From: Cysteiniphilum sp. JM-1
GTDB lineage: Bacteria > Pseudomonadota > Gammaproteobacteria > Francisellales > Francisellaceae
Length of the DNA stretch: 64,000 nt
Assembly: GCF_008711525.1 (NCBI RefSeq)
Contig: NZ_VXKS01000007.1
Location: forward strand, 50,848 to 114,847
Direction: 5' to 3'
Position 1 is the first letter of the stretch. Each line of letters opens with the position of its first letter. Shown piece by piece: positions 26,854 through 37,168 of the stretch. The position numbers and the translations under genes are program-made. The notes beneath the pieces are model-generated. The model did no database searches. It saw only the letters and a program-made list of their open reading frames with translations, and had not been told where the DNA came from.

Positions 26854-28971
26854 TTACTCTTCTTCAGTTTTATTTGTTTCTATCACCAACTCGCCATTAT
26901 CTTTAAATATAGCCGTGATTGCACCATTTTGTGCGGTATTTAATATTTTTATACCTGCAGCTTGATAATTTTGCACCACTTCACTATGCGGATGCTTAAA
27001 GCCATCATGCTTGCCACTGCTAAAAATCACGTATCTTGGGCTCACCGCTTCAATAAAGTCTTTAGATGACGAACTTGAGCTGCCATGGTGCGGTGCAAGC
27101 AAAATCGTTGATGGCAGTAATGTGCGCTGATTATTAAGTAGATAACGCTCAGCTGTTTTGTAAATATCGCCCGTTAACAAAACGGATTGATCATTAAAAC
27201 TCACCTTTAACACGCAAGAGCCATTGTTACCCTTAAGATGATTAGCAGTCAGAAATTGAAAACTCACACCATGAACTTGCCACTGTAAACCCTCGTGACA
27301 AATTTCTGAATTCACCGCACTGATTTTTTCATTACTGAATATATTCGTTACCGTAAATTCATTAAGCACATGCTCCAAGCCACCACTGTGATCTTTATCT
27401 TTGTGACTGATAATGAGTGTATCGATATGATGAATACCTTGATGTTTAAGATAAGGGATAAGCGTTTGCTCAGCAACGATAAACTTTTTGCCGTCACTTC
27501 CCGCGGTATCATAGACAACGACCGTTTCTGGCGTTTGGATCACAATTGCCAGACCTTGCCCAACATCAAGAACGGTCATTTTAAACGCCACATCTGAAGA
27601 TAAGCGCGCTTTTTGAAAAATTGGCAGAAAGAGTGCAATACTTAACACACGTAAATACCATGGTAAAGGGAAAAGCAGCAACGTTAAGCCAATAACTGCA
27701 CTAATCACCGCTAACATTGAGATGCTATGCCAATAAAAGAACAACATATCAATAGGCAGAAAATTAAGCCATAGCACCAAAAATTGAATCAAATACGCAC
27801 TGATAAACCAAAGATTTATGCCAAATAATGATAACAGCAGATTAATAAACAAGCTTGGCACCACTAAAAAGCTCACCCATGGAATTGCAACCAAATTGGC
27901 AATAACGCCAACCATACTAAAACCTTGAAACCAGAAAATAGTCAGTGGAATTAACAGAATCATTAATAATAATTGAATCAAAAGATACCGCTTAAACTTA
28001 GCAATTGATAATAAGCTGCGATTAATTATAATTAAAAAGAAAACTGCCATAAATGATAGCCAAAATCCTGGTTCAAATAACGACAAAGGCTGCCACAAGA
28101 TAATAATAACACCCGCCACAAGCAATAAATAAAAGCTATTGATCTTGCGATTGATAAAAAGCCCAACAGAAAAAACAAGCACCATAATAAAAGCGCGTTC
28201 CGTAGGGATTGCAAAACCGGCTAATAAACTATAACCAAAGGCACTGATAACAGCGGCAATCAATCCTGCCTTTTGCGCTGGCAACCACTGGCATAAGCGC
28301 ACTGAGCAAGACCATAAAACGCGTAATAAACAAAAAGCAAATAATGCAATCATGCCGATATGAAGCCCTGAGATCGCAATCAAGTGCGATGTGCCTGTTT
28401 GCTGAAAAAGGCGCTTATCTTCAAGCGTAAGCTCATTTTTATTGCCAATTAATAATGCACTAGCCAATGCTCTTGATTGTGTATTTTTAATGGTTTTTTG
28501 CAATATGCGTTCAATCCGATAACGCAAGCGCTCAACAAAATAGCGATAATCGATCCCGCGAAATTGTGCTTTTTCAGTTGTGCTCACATAACCGACTGCC
28601 TTAACTTGCTGACGTTTAAGCCAATTGGCATAGTTAAAAACACCCGGATTGCTAAAGCCTTTTGCCATTTGTAATTTAACATGTAAGCGCCAACGCGAAC
28701 CGGGCGTTAACTGCCATGGTTTTAGGTTTTTATTTGGATAAACACTCAAGCGAATCAAACCATCCTTTGTTGCAAACAGAAATTTACTGACCGCTTTATC
28801 ACGATCAATCAAACTAGCAACAACACCCTCAATCATGATTTTCTTATTTAATTGATTCTCAGGATATTTCTTAGCATAGCCATAAAGCACCCAAAGCCCA
28901 TGCATTGTGATAAGCAATAGCAACATAATGACCAAACAAAAACCCAAACGTCTATGCATAAAAAAGTTCAA
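26854..28971 (-). CDS. comEC: DNA uptake channel protein ComEC/Rec2
   Basis: A 705-residue inner-membrane protein for import of single-stranded DNA in natural transformation. An N-terminal OB-like part (VVASLIDRDKAVSKFLF) follows the first helix. The Competence domain begins with ALLIGNKNEL and TGTSHLIAISGLHIGMIA (about 180-215) and spans many helices. A C-terminal metallo-beta-lactamase-like domain shows SHKDKDHSGG and LAPHHGSSSSS. All three domains are intact, so the gene looks functional. The pilin at 23892 and ComF at 42071 are further competence-type genes in the window. A MITE lies three bases after its stop. Confidence 0.95.
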   Translation of the reverse strand: MNFFMHRRLGFCLVIMLLLLITMHGLWVLYGYAKKYPENQLNKKIMIEGVVASLIDRDKAVSKFLFATKDGLIRLSVYPNKNLKPWQLTPGSRWRLHVKLQMAKGFSNPGVFNYANWLKRQQVKAVGYVSTTEKAQFRGIDYRYFVERLRYRIERILQKTIKNTQSRALASALLIGNKNELTLEDKRLFQQTGTSHLIAISGLHIGMIALFAFCLLRVLWSCSVRLCQWLPAQKAGLIAAVISAFGYSLLAGFAIPTERAFIMVLVFSVGLFINRKINSFYLLLVAGVIIILWQPLSLFEPGFWLSFMAVFFLIIINRSLLSIAKFKRYLLIQLLLMILLIPLTIFWFQGFSMVGVIANLVAIPWVSFLVVPSLFINLLLSLFGINLWFISAYLIQFLVLWLNFLPIDMLFFYWHSISMLAVISAVIGLTLLLFPLPWYLRVLSIALFLPIFQKARLSSDVAFKMTVLDVGQGLAIVIQTPETVVVYDTAGSDGKKFIVAEQTLIPYLKHQGIHHIDTLIISHKDKDHSGGLEHVLNEFTVTNIFSNEKISAVNSEICHEGLQWQVHGVSFQFLTANHLKGNNGSCVLKVSFNDQSVLLTGDIYKTAERYLLNNQRTLLPSTILLAPHHGSSSSSSKDFIEAVSPRYVIFSSGKHDGFKHPHSEVVQNYQAAGIKILNTAQNGAITAIFKDNGELVIETNKTEEE

Positions 28972-29049
28972 ATAACAAACACTGCTCTTAGCATAGTGAA
29001 GATAAGGCGCTTTTACGAAAAAAGCTTATAAAATTCTGCTGGATTTTGA

Positions 29050-29077
29050 TTGCAACAATACTATCAATATGTAAAAT
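29050..29077 (+). promoter_or_regulatory. Possible promoter of the lysine catabolic operon
   Basis: TTGCAA (29050-29055) and TAAAAT (29072-29077) stand 16 bases apart, about 140 bases before the first gene. This is a weak match but the best in the 249-base gap. A lysine-rich short frame (29133-29246) starts downstream of it. Confidence 0.3.
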
Positions 29078-29220
29078 AACTCCATCATTTAGGTATCATT
29101 AATAACTATTTCGGCGAAACGGATGCGCTTAAATGAAATTTATTAACCAAAAAACATTAAAGCAGCCTATCTTTAAACTCAAGGTAAGCAACGTAAATAC
29201 AAAGCAAAAGGAGGATTCTA

Positions 29221-30381
29221 ATGATCAATATACTTATATTTGGTAGTGGTAGAGTAGGTTTACTTACAGGTGCTATGCTTGCATCAAGCGGTGATTATCA
29301 TGTGCATATTGCTGATATTCAAGCCGATAGAAAGCCTTTAACCCTTGGTAAGCATGCGCATAACCTAACGCACTGCGTATTGGACATTATGAAGGAAGAT
29401 AATGTTAAAGCGTATATCAAAGAGCACAATATCACGGCATTAGCCGCAGCTCTTCCTTACTTTTTAACCAAAAAAGTAGCTGAAATGGCGAAAGCTTGTG
29501 ATACCAATTATTTTGATCTAACTGAAGATGTTGAAACAACAAAATATGTTGAGACACTTTCGCAAAATAGCGACAAAGTTTTCGCGCCACAATGCGGTTT
29601 AGCACCTGGCTTTATCAGTGTTGTTACTAATGATCTTGTTAAGCTTTTTGATGAAGCTGAAACGGTCAAAATGCGTGTAGGTGCGTTACCTGTTAATATC
29701 AGCCACCCACTGCAATATGCACTGACTTGGTCAACTGAAGGCTTGATCAATGAATATGTCAAGCCATGTGAAGCTATTGAAGATTTCAAAAATGTCACGA
29801 TCGAGCCACTTGATGATCTTGAGACAATTAAAATTGATGGACTAACGTATGAAGCATTTAATACCTCAGGTGGTATCGGTTCACTCAAAGATACTTACAA
29901 AGGCAAAGTACGTAATATCAACTACAAAAGTGTGCGTTACCCAGGACACTGTGAGAAATTACGCTTCTTAATTAATGACCTTAAGCTTAAGAATAAACAA
30001 GAGCTTTTATGCGAGATATTCAACAATGCCATTCCGCGCGTTGAAGACGATGTCGTCTTGGTCTATGTTTCTGTTGAAGGCACAATTAATGGCGTTTATA
30101 GTGAGCGTCATTTTGCCAAGAAATACCACTCACAAGAAGCCTTTGGACAAAAGTGGAGTGCATTGCAACTAACAACAGCCTGTGGTTTATGTGTCACCAT
30201 TGATCTTGCATTAAAACAAGCGCATTTTAAAGCAGGTTTTGCTAAGCAAGAAGATATTACCTTAGCGCAAATGATGGATAATCGCTTTGGGCATTATTAT
30301 CGCTATAATTTTTTAGATAACTGCCCTGACAACCCAAAGCCTGAGCTTGGTACTAATCCAAGCAAAAGAGAATATATCTAA
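29221..30381 (+). CDS. Saccharopine dehydrogenase / lysine 6-dehydrogenase-like enzyme
   Basis: A 386-residue NAD(P)-dependent oxidoreductase with Rossmann motif GSGRVG (8-13). The PQCGLAPGF block and the C-terminal saccharopine-dehydrogenase fold are also present. Relatives either split saccharopine or oxidise lysine directly at the 6-position to aminoadipate semialdehyde. No partner that makes saccharopine is in the operon, which favours lysine 6-dehydrogenase, although the partner could lie elsewhere. A very strong ribosome-binding site (AAGGAGG) precedes the ATG. It is the first of four genes that together would turn lysine into 2-hydroxyglutarate. Confidence 0.8.
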   Translation: MINILIFGSGRVGLLTGAMLASSGDYHVHIADIQADRKPLTLGKHAHNLTHCVLDIMKEDNVKAYIKEHNITALAAALPYFLTKKVAEMAKACDTNYFDLTEDVETTKYVETLSQNSDKVFAPQCGLAPGFISVVTNDLVKLFDEAETVKMRVGALPVNISHPLQYALTWSTEGLINEYVKPCEAIEDFKNVTIEPLDDLETIKIDGLTYEAFNTSGGIGSLKDTYKGKVRNINYKSVRYPGHCEKLRFLINDLKLKNKQELLCEIFNNAIPRVEDDVVLVYVSVEGTINGVYSERHFAKKYHSQEAFGQKWSALQLTTACGLCVTIDLALKQAHFKAGFAKQEDITLAQMMDNRFGHYYRYNFLDNCPDNPKPELGTNPSKREYI

Positions 30382-30413
30382 ATGTAATAAACAAAATTGG
30401 AGAACATAATACA

Positions 30414-31913
30414 ATGACTTGCATGACAAGCTACACAGAACAACTAAGCCAATATGCTGCCAAGCACAACACCGGCGAATATATTGAAAGCTTCAACCCT
30501 GCCAATAATGAACTATTGGCTAAGGTGCCAAGCTTAGGTGTTTCACATTTACAGCAAACGATTAGTGAAGCGCAAAATGCATTTACAAAATGGCGTAAGA
30601 TCCCAGCGCCACAACGCGCTGAACTCGTGCGTTTAATTGGTGAAGAGCTAAGAAAGCATAAAGATCAATTAGGAAGTCTTGTATCCCTTGAAATGGGTAA
30701 ATCCAAACAAGAAGGTGATGGCGAAGTACAAGAGATGATCGATATGGCTGATTTTGCCGTTGGTCAAGCGCGCATGCTTTATGGCAAATCAATGCATTCA
30801 GAGCGTCCAGATCATCGCATGTTTGAACAATGGCACCCGCTTGGTGTTGTTGGTGTGATCTCAGCATACAACTTCCCTGTTGCTGTTTGGTCATGGAATG
30901 CCTTTATTGCCGCGATTTGTGGTAATACAGTTGTTTGGAATCCCTCACCAAAAACACCACTTTGTGCCTTAGCGATTCAAGAGATTTGTGATCGCGTGAC
31001 CAAAGCACATAACTTCCCGAATGTCTTCACATCCGTAGTTTCAAAAAGTGTTGATGTTTCTAAAGCACTGGTTGCTGATGAGCGCATAGCCCTTATGTCT
31101 TTCACCGGCTCTACTGCCGTGGGACGCGAGGTTGGTGCACGTGTTGCCAAGCGCTTTGGTAAATCACTGCTTGAATTAGGTGGTAATAATGCCGCAATTA
31201 TTGATGAGTCTGCTGATTTAAAATTAGCAATTCCTGCCGTTGTCTTTGGTGCAGTTGGCACAGCGGGTCAACGCTGCACTTCACTACGTCGTTTATTGGT
31301 GCACAAAAACATCTATCAAGATGTTATTAAACGCCTACAAAATGCTTACAAGCAAATCACTGTTGGTGATCCACTAGATACTAACAACCTTATGGGCCCT
31401 TTGATTGATCAAAATCTTGTTGGGATTTATCAAAAAGCAGTTGCTCGCGCTAAAGAGTTGGGCGGCAATGTTCTTTTTGGTGGCAATGTAATCAATAAGC
31501 CAGGCAACTATGTCGAGCCGACAGTCATAGAAGCTAAACCTGACTGGGATATTGTTAATCAAGAAAACTTCTGCCCGATCTTGTTTGTGATGCCATTTGA
31601 TGATATTGAACATGCAATTAAAATCAATAATCAAGTGGATCATGGCTTATCATCTGCCATTTTCACGCAACGTATTGACCATTCTGAGCAATTTTTATCA
31701 TATGCCGGCAGTGATTGTGGTATCGCTAATGTCAATATTGGTACATCAGGTGCTGAAATTGGTGGCGCTTTTGGTGGCGAGAAACACACCGGTGGCGGGC
31801 GTGAAGCTGGATCTGACGCATGGAAAGCCTACATGCGTCGCCAAACCGTTACTATGAATTGGAGCAAGGAGTTACCTCTTGCGCAAGGAATCAAATTTTC
31901 ACTTACAGAGTAG
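30414..31913 (+). CDS. amaB: Aminoadipate-semialdehyde dehydrogenase (aldehyde dehydrogenase family)
   Basis: A 499-residue NAD(P)-dependent aldehyde dehydrogenase close to the ALDH7/AmaB group. It shows [11 protein letters not shown] (coenzyme loop), the general-base Glu in [10 protein letters not shown], the catalytic Cys in [11 protein letters not shown], and a C-terminal [19 protein letters not shown]. The last block, with TCGIANVN-like residues, is typical of antiquitin-like enzymes that oxidise alpha-aminoadipate semialdehyde to alpha-aminoadipate. Placement 32 bases after the lysine/saccharopine dehydrogenase gene supports that substrate. The exact substrate remains an inference from context. 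Confidence 0.85.
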   Translation: MTCMTSYTEQLSQYAAKHNTGEYIESFNPANNELLAKVPSLGVSHLQQTISEAQNAFTKWRKIPAPQRAELVRLIGEELRKHKDQLGSLVSLEMGKSKQEGDGEVQEMIDMADFAVGQARMLYGKSMHSERPDHRMFEQWHPLGVVGVISAYNFPVAVWSWNAFIAAICGNTVVWNPSPKTPLCALAIQEICDRVTKAHNFPNVFTSVVSKSVDVSKALVADERIALMSFTGSTAVGREVGARVAKRFGKSLLELGGNNAAIIDESADLKLAIPAVVFGAVGTAGQRCTSLRRLLVHKNIYQDVIKRLQNAYKQITVGDPLDTNNLMGPLIDQNLVGIYQKAVARAKELGGNVLFGGNVINKPGNYVEPTVIEAKPDWDIVNQENFCPILFVMPFDDIEHAIKINNQVDHGLSSAIFTQRIDHSEQFLSYAGSDCGIANVNIGTSGAEIGGAFGGEKHTGGGREAGSDAWKAYMRRQTVTMNWSKELPLAQGIKFSLTE

Positions 31914-31923
31914 GAGAATAACT

Positions 31924-32727
31924 ATGTCACATATCATCATTTTAGAAGACTTATGGCAACAGTACGTTGACACAAACCCACATGTGCAAAAAATTTATGA
32001 TCTTTTTTGTGATCATAATGCACAAGTGATTAATGACCATATTGCACTACGCACGATTAATGACCCGCGCATTAATCTTGATGTATTAGCTAAACCTTTT
32101 ATTGCTGAAGGCTATTTTGAAAATGGTGATTATCATTTTGAAGCTAAGAAACTTTATGCTAAGCATTATGAATATAGCGACACATCACAGCCTAAAATTT
32201 TCATCAGCCAGTTGTTACTTGAACAATTAAGTCCATTTGCACAAAAAACCATTAAAGAATGCATTGACAAAATCCCTCAAGCTTTGCTTGATCATCCTCA
32301 AAAATTATTACTATCTGGCAATTCTTGGGGCAAACCAAGTCATGAAGTTTACCAAAAGCTATTAGCTGAATCCGAATATGCGGCATGGTTCTATGTCTTT
32401 GGGTTTAGAGCGAATCACTTTACCGTTTTCATTAATGCATTAGATCAATTTGATGAAGTCCATGAAGTCAATACTTTCCTTAAAAAACACGGATTTGATT
32501 TAAATAGCTCAGGCGGTGAAGTCAAAGGCACACCACGCGATTTGCTTGAACAATCAAGTACTAAATCAGGCATGATTAAAGTGGAATTTACTGAAGGCAC
32601 CAAAGAAATTCCATGCTGCTATTATGAATTTGCTAAACGCTACCGAGATCACACAGGTAAGCTTTATCAAGGATTTGTGGCAGCGTCTGCGGATAAAATT
32701 TTTGAAAGCACTAACGTTAACGCATAA
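31924..32727 (+). CDS. hglS: DUF1338 2-oxoadipate dioxygenase/decarboxylase (HglS-like)
   Basis: A 267-residue member of the DUF1338 family. In Pseudomonas putida the family member HglS uses Fe(II) and O2 to turn 2-oxoadipate into D-2-hydroxyglutarate with loss of CO2. Likely metal ligands are His39 (NDHIALRT), His165 (ANHFTVF) and Glu235 (CCYYEFA). The frame opens earlier at a TTG (31879) inside the preceding gene, but the ATG at 31924 has AGGAG at good spacing and is chosen. It is third in the lysine operon. The protein is compact for the family. Confidence 0.87.
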   Translation: MSHIIILEDLWQQYVDTNPHVQKIYDLFCDHNAQVINDHIALRTINDPRINLDVLAKPFIAEGYFENGDYHFEAKKLYAKHYEYSDTSQPKIFISQLLLEQLSPFAQKTIKECIDKIPQALLDHPQKLLLSGNSWGKPSHEVYQKLLAESEYAAWFYVFGFRANHFTVFINALDQFDEVHEVNTFLKKHGFDLNSSGGEVKGTPRDLLEQSSTKSGMIKVEFTEGTKEIPCCYYEFAKRYRDHTGKLYQGFVAASADKIFESTNVNA

Positions 32728-32735
32728 TCGAGGAC

Positions 32736-34016
32736 ATGATGAATAACGAATCATTATGGCAACTACGTGAGAGCGAGGTTCCTCAGTCGCTTGGTAATAA
32801 TACCAAGCTATGCGTTAAAAAGGCACAAGGTGCAACCTTAACTGATGTTAATGGTAAAACCTATGTCGACTTTGCCGCAGGTATTGGTGCCATGAACATC
32901 GGGCACAATCATCCCAAAGTGGTTGAAGCGATCACCAAGCAGACACATGAATTTATCCAGCCATGCTTTCATGTGATGATTCATGCGCCTTACTTAAAGC
33001 TTGCAGAAGCCTTAAATACCTTAACGCCTGGTGACTTTGCAAAGCAGACAATGCTTTGCAATAGTGGTGCTGAAGCAGTTGAGAATGCCATTAAAGTTGC
33101 GCGCTTCTCCACAAAACGCCAAGCCGTACTTTGCTTTGATGGCGCTTTCCATGGTCGAACCTTTATGAGCATGTCTTTAACTGCTAAAGTCAAGCCTTAT
33201 AAACAGGGTTTTGGTGAGCTTTTTAATAACATTTATCGCCTGCCCTACCCTGGCATGCATTGTGATCTTAATCACTTTAAATCATTAATTAATGATTTAA
33301 TCGCGAATCAGGTTGCGTTAGAGGATATTGCTGCGATTATTATCGAGCCTGAGCTTGGCGAAGGTGGCTTTATTCCGGCAAGTATTGAAGCTATGCAATA
33401 TTTGCGCCACCTTTGCAATGAGCATGGCATTGTGATGATTGCTGATGAAATCCAAAGTGGCTTTTGTCGCAGCGGCAAGTTTTTTGCGATGGAGCATTAT
33501 CATTGTGCACCTGATATTATGATCATGGGTAAATCACTGGCTTCTGGTTTGCCATTAAGTGCACTAACCATCAAAAAATCCCTGCTCAAAGACATGCCCA
33601 CAGCATCCTTGGGAGGTACTAATTCAGGCAATCCTATTGCTTGTGCTGCAGCACTTGCTTCTCTTGAAATATTTAAAGAAGAAAATCTTGCTGATCAAGC
33701 TATGCATCTTGGTCAAGTATTACGTGACTTTTTCAATGAGCATAAGAAAACCTGTGACTTTATTGGTGATATCAGAGGGCTTGGTGCGATGATTGGTATT
33801 GAATTTATTGATCATAATAATCAACCCAACCCAAAGATGCTAAAGCACTTTATTGATCAGTCATTACATCATGGATTGATTTTATTAAGCTCAGGCAGTC
33901 ATAAGCATGTTTTACGCCTGTTATGTCCTTTGAACATTAGAGAGCATGAACTATCTCAGGCACTTAGTATTATGAGCAAAGTGCTGAATGAACTGCGTTT
34001 AGTGGCGCAAGTTTAA
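32736..34016 (+). CDS. Class III aminotransferase, probable 2-aminoadipate transaminase
   Basis: A 426-residue PLP enzyme of the ornithine/GABA aminotransferase fold. It shows NSGAEAVENAIK (phosphate and cofactor binding), FDGAFHGRT, IADEIQSGFCRSG with the PLP-N1 Asp, and the Schiff-base Lys in MIMGKSLASGLP. Family members act on terminal or alpha amino groups. In this operon it would convert 2-aminoadipate to 2-oxoadipate, the substrate of the preceding DUF1338 enzyme; a lysine 6-aminotransferase role is the alternative. It starts eight bases after the DUF1338 gene. Confidence 0.82.
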   Translation: MMNNESLWQLRESEVPQSLGNNTKLCVKKAQGATLTDVNGKTYVDFAAGIGAMNIGHNHPKVVEAITKQTHEFIQPCFHVMIHAPYLKLAEALNTLTPGDFAKQTMLCNSGAEAVENAIKVARFSTKRQAVLCFDGAFHGRTFMSMSLTAKVKPYKQGFGELFNNIYRLPYPGMHCDLNHFKSLINDLIANQVALEDIAAIIIEPELGEGGFIPASIEAMQYLRHLCNEHGIVMIADEIQSGFCRSGKFFAMEHYHCAPDIMIMGKSLASGLPLSALTIKKSLLKDMPTASLGGTNSGNPIACAAALASLEIFKEENLADQAMHLGQVLRDFFNEHKKTCDFIGDIRGLGAMIGIEFIDHNNQPNPKMLKHFIDQSLHHGLILLSSGSHKHVLRLLCPLNIREHELSQALSIMSKVLNELRLVAQV

Positions 34017-34097
34017 ACAGCAATGATCAACAATAAAACAGCTGTTAATTTCAAAGCAAAAAAAGCCAAATATTTTTAATTTATCTTTACTTTGACA

Positions 34098-34126
34098 TTG
34101 ACAGGGGTGCCCCAAAGCACTATCAT
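34098..34126 (+). promoter_or_regulatory. Strong promoter of the tRNA-Arg/tRNA-Gly pair
   Basis: TTGACA (34098-34103) and TATCAT (34121-34126) are 17 bases apart. A second TTGACA overlaps just upstream (34092-34097), and the spacer holds the palindrome GGGGTGCCCC. Confidence 0.75.
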
Positions 34127-34163
34127 GCACCTCGTTTTCACGAAACAGTTGAAAACTCAATAC

Positions 34164-34240
34164 GCACCCGTAGCTCAGCTGGATAGAGTACCTGGCTACG
34201 AACCAGGCGGTCGGAGGTTCGAATCCTTCCGGGTGCGCCA
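34164..34240 (+). tRNA. tRNA-Arg(ACG)
   Basis: 77 bases. Acceptor GCACCCG pairs with CGGGTGC, the anticodon stem CCTGG/CCAGG carries loop CTACGAA (anticodon ACG), the T loop is TTCGAAT, and CCA is encoded. The A34 would be edited to inosine by TadA. Confidence 0.97.
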
Positions 34241-34247
34241 TATTCAA

Positions 34248-34322
34248 GCGGGAATAGCTCAGTGGTAGAGCACAACCTTGCCAAGGTTGGGGTCGCGAGT
34301 TCGAACCTCGTTTCCCGCTCCA
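34248..34322 (+). tRNA. tRNA-Gly(GCC)
   Basis: 75 bases, seven bases after tRNA-Arg. Acceptor GCGGGAA pairs with TTCCCGC, the anticodon loop TTGCCAA gives anticodon GCC, the T loop is TTCGAAC, and CCA is encoded. It is co-transcribed with tRNA-Arg. Confidence 0.97.
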
Positions 34323-34474
34323 ATCAGATTAGCTTCCTAATTAGTATCACTGAAATCACTTAGTTGCTAAATATTTTCATTCAACAGCTTAACAGATAAT
34401 AAGTTCTATCAAGTGCTGCCACTTATCGCTACAATAGCCCAATATTTTAATTTTATAACTTTGCGGGCTTTGTT

Positions 34475-35683
34475 ATGTTATCGACGAAACTTAAAAAGAC
34501 TTCATATATTGTTACGTTATCTATTGGCTGTATGGGCTTAGTGTCTGCGGCTGATTTCCAATGTAGTGAAAAATTATTAAGCTCACCCATCACCCCATTT
34601 AAAACCAAACAAACGCTTAATTTTACAAATTGGGCAGATTATATGTCACCGGATCTTATTCCCTGCTTTAGCAAGCTTTCTAATACCCGTGTGCGTTTAA
34701 GCTATACTACCGATGATAATATGACGCGCGCCAAGGTCATGACTGGTGCTTCTGGATTTGATGTTATTGAACAAGGTGCACTTTACCTACCCAGTGAAAT
34801 CAAATCACATGCGCTCATTCAGCTTGATAAAAGCAAATTGCCCAACTGGGCACATCGCAATAAAGCCATTTATGACAAAATTTCTGAGATTAATGATCCA
34901 GGTAATAATTATGCTGTTGTCTATACCTATGGCACAACAGGCATTGCCTATAACGTCAAAGAAGTCGCCAAAGTCTTTGATCACCCTGTTATACCAAATA
35001 GCTGGAAATATTTATTTGATCCCACCTATCTTAAAACCCTATCCAAGTGTGGTGTTTCAATGCTTGACCAACCCGAGCAGGTATTTGGTAACTATTTTTA
35101 CTATGCTGGCATTGATCCTAATACTACCGATAAGGCAGCTTATGAAAAAGCAGCGCTGTATTTAATAAAAAATGTGCGCCCTTATATCAAATACTTTGAC
35201 AGCAACAAATATCAAAATGACTTTACTGCCGGTAATTTATGCGTCGTTATGGGCTACTCGGGTGACGTTGTCCGTTCAGTTGAGCGCGCTAAAGACATTA
35301 ATCCCGATCAAATCTTAAAATACGTATTACCCGCAGAAGGAACGAATATCTGGTTTGATATGCTGATGATCCCTAAGGGTGCCAAAAATCTTGATGCTGC
35401 CTATGCTTTTTTGAACTTTAATATGGATCCTTATGTTGCAGCAATGAATAGCAATTATATTTACCAACCCAATGGTGTTGTTGATAACAGTCAATATTTG
35501 AATGATTTATTCAAAGACCCCAACGTCAATCCAACAGAAGCCATGATTAAAAAAATGTATGTATTAAGTATCCATCCACCTGAGCTACAAGCCTTTGTCT
35601 CTAAAATGTGGATGTATGTAAAATATGGGATTAACTTTACCCCAAAGTATTATCATCCTGAGCAGAAAAAAGTACCTAAATAA
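34475..35683 (+). CDS. Periplasmic polyamine-binding protein (PotD/PotF-like)
   Basis: A 402-residue extracytoplasmic solute-binding protein. A signal peptide (hydrophobic about 12-25) ends near VSAAD. Family marks are TLNFTNWADYMSPDLI with the ligand-stacking Trp, SGFDVIEQGALYLP, and YGTTGIAYNVKEV. PotF-type proteins deliver putrescine or spermidine to the PotGHI/PotBCA transporter. No permease or ATPase gene is adjacent, so it is an orphan binding protein here. The start lacks a clear ribosome-binding site. Confidence 0.88.
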   Translation: MLSTKLKKTSYIVTLSIGCMGLVSAADFQCSEKLLSSPITPFKTKQTLNFTNWADYMSPDLIPCFSKLSNTRVRLSYTTDDNMTRAKVMTGASGFDVIEQGALYLPSEIKSHALIQLDKSKLPNWAHRNKAIYDKISEINDPGNNYAVVYTYGTTGIAYNVKEVAKVFDHPVIPNSWKYLFDPTYLKTLSKCGVSMLDQPEQVFGNYFYYAGIDPNTTDKAAYEKAALYLIKNVRPYIKYFDSNKYQNDFTAGNLCVVMGYSGDVVRSVERAKDINPDQILKYVLPAEGTNIWFDMLMIPKGAKNLDAAYAFLNFNMDPYVAAMNSNYIYQPNGVVDNSQYLNDLFKDPNVNPTEAMIKKMYVLSIHPPELQAFVSKMWMYVKYGINFTPKYYHPEQKKVPK

Positions 35684-35702
35684 TAGTTTTTGGTAATAAT
35701 GG

Positions 35703-35762
35703 ATATTCGGGTCAAGCCCGAATATGACGATTCGTGGTCATTCTCGGACTTGATCCGAGAAT
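35703..35762. repeat. Pair of REP-like hairpins
   Basis: Two 9-bp perfect stems share a loop of the same type in opposite orientation: ATATTCGGG/CCCGAATAT around TCAAG (35703-35725) and ATTCTCGGA/TCCGAGAAT around CTTGA (35740-35762). Together they form a head-to-head pair between the convergent genes potF-like and glyA. This is the arrangement of paired REP or BIME-type elements. Confidence 0.7.
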
Positions 35763-35799
35763 CCAAAAAATACCTGATAATATTTGCATTGGTACTTAG

Positions 35800-37077
35800 C
35801 TACGCAAATTCAGTTGCTTTGTCTTCTGAATAAACAGGGAATTTAGCACAAAGTGCTACAACTTTTTGTTTGATTTCCTGCTCTTTTGCTTCATTGCCAA
35901 GATCATCGATAATGTCACACATCCAATGTGCGATTTGCGCACACTCCTCTTCTTTGAAACCACGCGTGGTAATGGCCGGCGTGCCAATGCGTAAGCCACT
36001 GGTGACAAAAGGAGAACGTGGATCATTCGGCACTGAGTTTTTGTTAACGGTGATATTTGCGCGACCCAAAGCGGCTTCTACATCTTTACCTGTAATATCT
36101 TTACTGATTAGATCAATTAAAATCAAATGGTTTTCGGTACCCTTTGAGACAACATCCACACCACGCGACATTAATACTTCTGCCATTTTTTTAGCATTTT
36201 TCACAACTTGTTGCTGATAAAACTTAAACTCAGGTTGCAATGCTTCTTTAAAGGCAACTGCTTTGGCAGCAATGACATGCATCAATGGTCCACCTTGCGT
36301 GCCTGGGAAAACAATTGATTGGAATTTTTTCTCAAGCTCTGGATTTGATTTAGCTAAAATAATCCCGCCACGTGGTCCACGCAATGTCTTGTGTGTTGTA
36401 CTTGTTACCACATCAGCAAAAGGAACAGGATTTGGATAAACACCTGCAGCAATTAAACCTGCAACATGCGCCATATCAACCATCAAATAAGCGCCCACTT
36501 CATCGGCGATTTCTCTAAAGCGCACCCAGTCAACAATACCTGAAAATGCAGAGAATCCGGCGATAATCATCTTTGGTTTATGCTCTTTCGCTAAACGCGC
36601 CACCTCTGCATAATCAATATCACCGGTTTGTGGATCTAAACCATATTGAATCGCATTGAATAATTTCCCTGAGAAACTGACCTTAGCACCATGTGTTAAA
36701 TGTCCACCATGCGCTAAAGACATGCCAAGCACGGTATCCCCTGGTTGCAGAAGCGCAAAATAAACGGCAGCATTGGCTTGTGAACCAGAATGCGGCTGCA
36801 CATTAGCATAATCCGCAGCAAATAGCTCTTTTAAGCGATTAACGGCCAACTCCTCAGCAACATCGACATATTCACAACCGCCATAATAACGCTTACCAGC
36901 ATAGCCCTCGGCATATTTATTGGTAAGTTGTGATCCTTGCGCTTCCATCACTGCGGGACTTGCGTAATTTTCTGAAGCAATCAGTTCAATATGCTCTTGT
37001 TGACGCTTATTTTCATTTTCAATGGCTTGAAATAATTCCGGATCAAATTGGGCAACGGTAACGTGGCGATCAAACAT
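35800..37077 (-). CDS. glyA: Serine hydroxymethyltransferase
   Basis: A PLP enzyme that interconverts serine and glycine with tetrahydrofolate, the main source of one-carbon units. The 425 residues show [33 protein letters not shown], the Schiff-base Lys in [14 protein letters not shown], and a normal C-terminus. The frame extends to 37146, but the ATG at 37077 has GGAGG eight bases upstream and gives the normal MFDRHVTV start. It is transcribed alone, divergent from darP. Confidence 0.97.
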   Translation of the reverse strand: MFDRHVTVAQFDPELFQAIENENKRQQEHIELIASENYASPAVMEAQGSQLTNKYAEGYAGKRYYGGCEYVDVAEELAVNRLKELFAADYANVQPHSGSQANAAVYFALLQPGDTVLGMSLAHGGHLTHGAKVSFSGKLFNAIQYGLDPQTGDIDYAEVARLAKEHKPKMIIAGFSAFSGIVDWVRFREIADEVGAYLMVDMAHVAGLIAAGVYPNPVPFADVVTSTTHKTLRGPRGGIILAKSNPELEKKFQSIVFPGTQGGPLMHVIAAKAVAFKEALQPEFKFYQQQVVKNAKKMAEVLMSRGVDVVSKGTENHLILIDLISKDITGKDVEAALGRANITVNKNSVPNDPRSPFVTSGLRIGTPAITTRGFKEEECAQIAHWMCDIIDDLGNEAKEQEIKQKVVALCAKFPVYSEDKATEFA

Positions 37078-37168
37078 CGATGTATCCTCCAATATAAGGT
37101 TATATAACTTAGGAATTTGGTGTATCATTCTACACATCATTATCACAAAATCCTATTGAAAAACGGCA

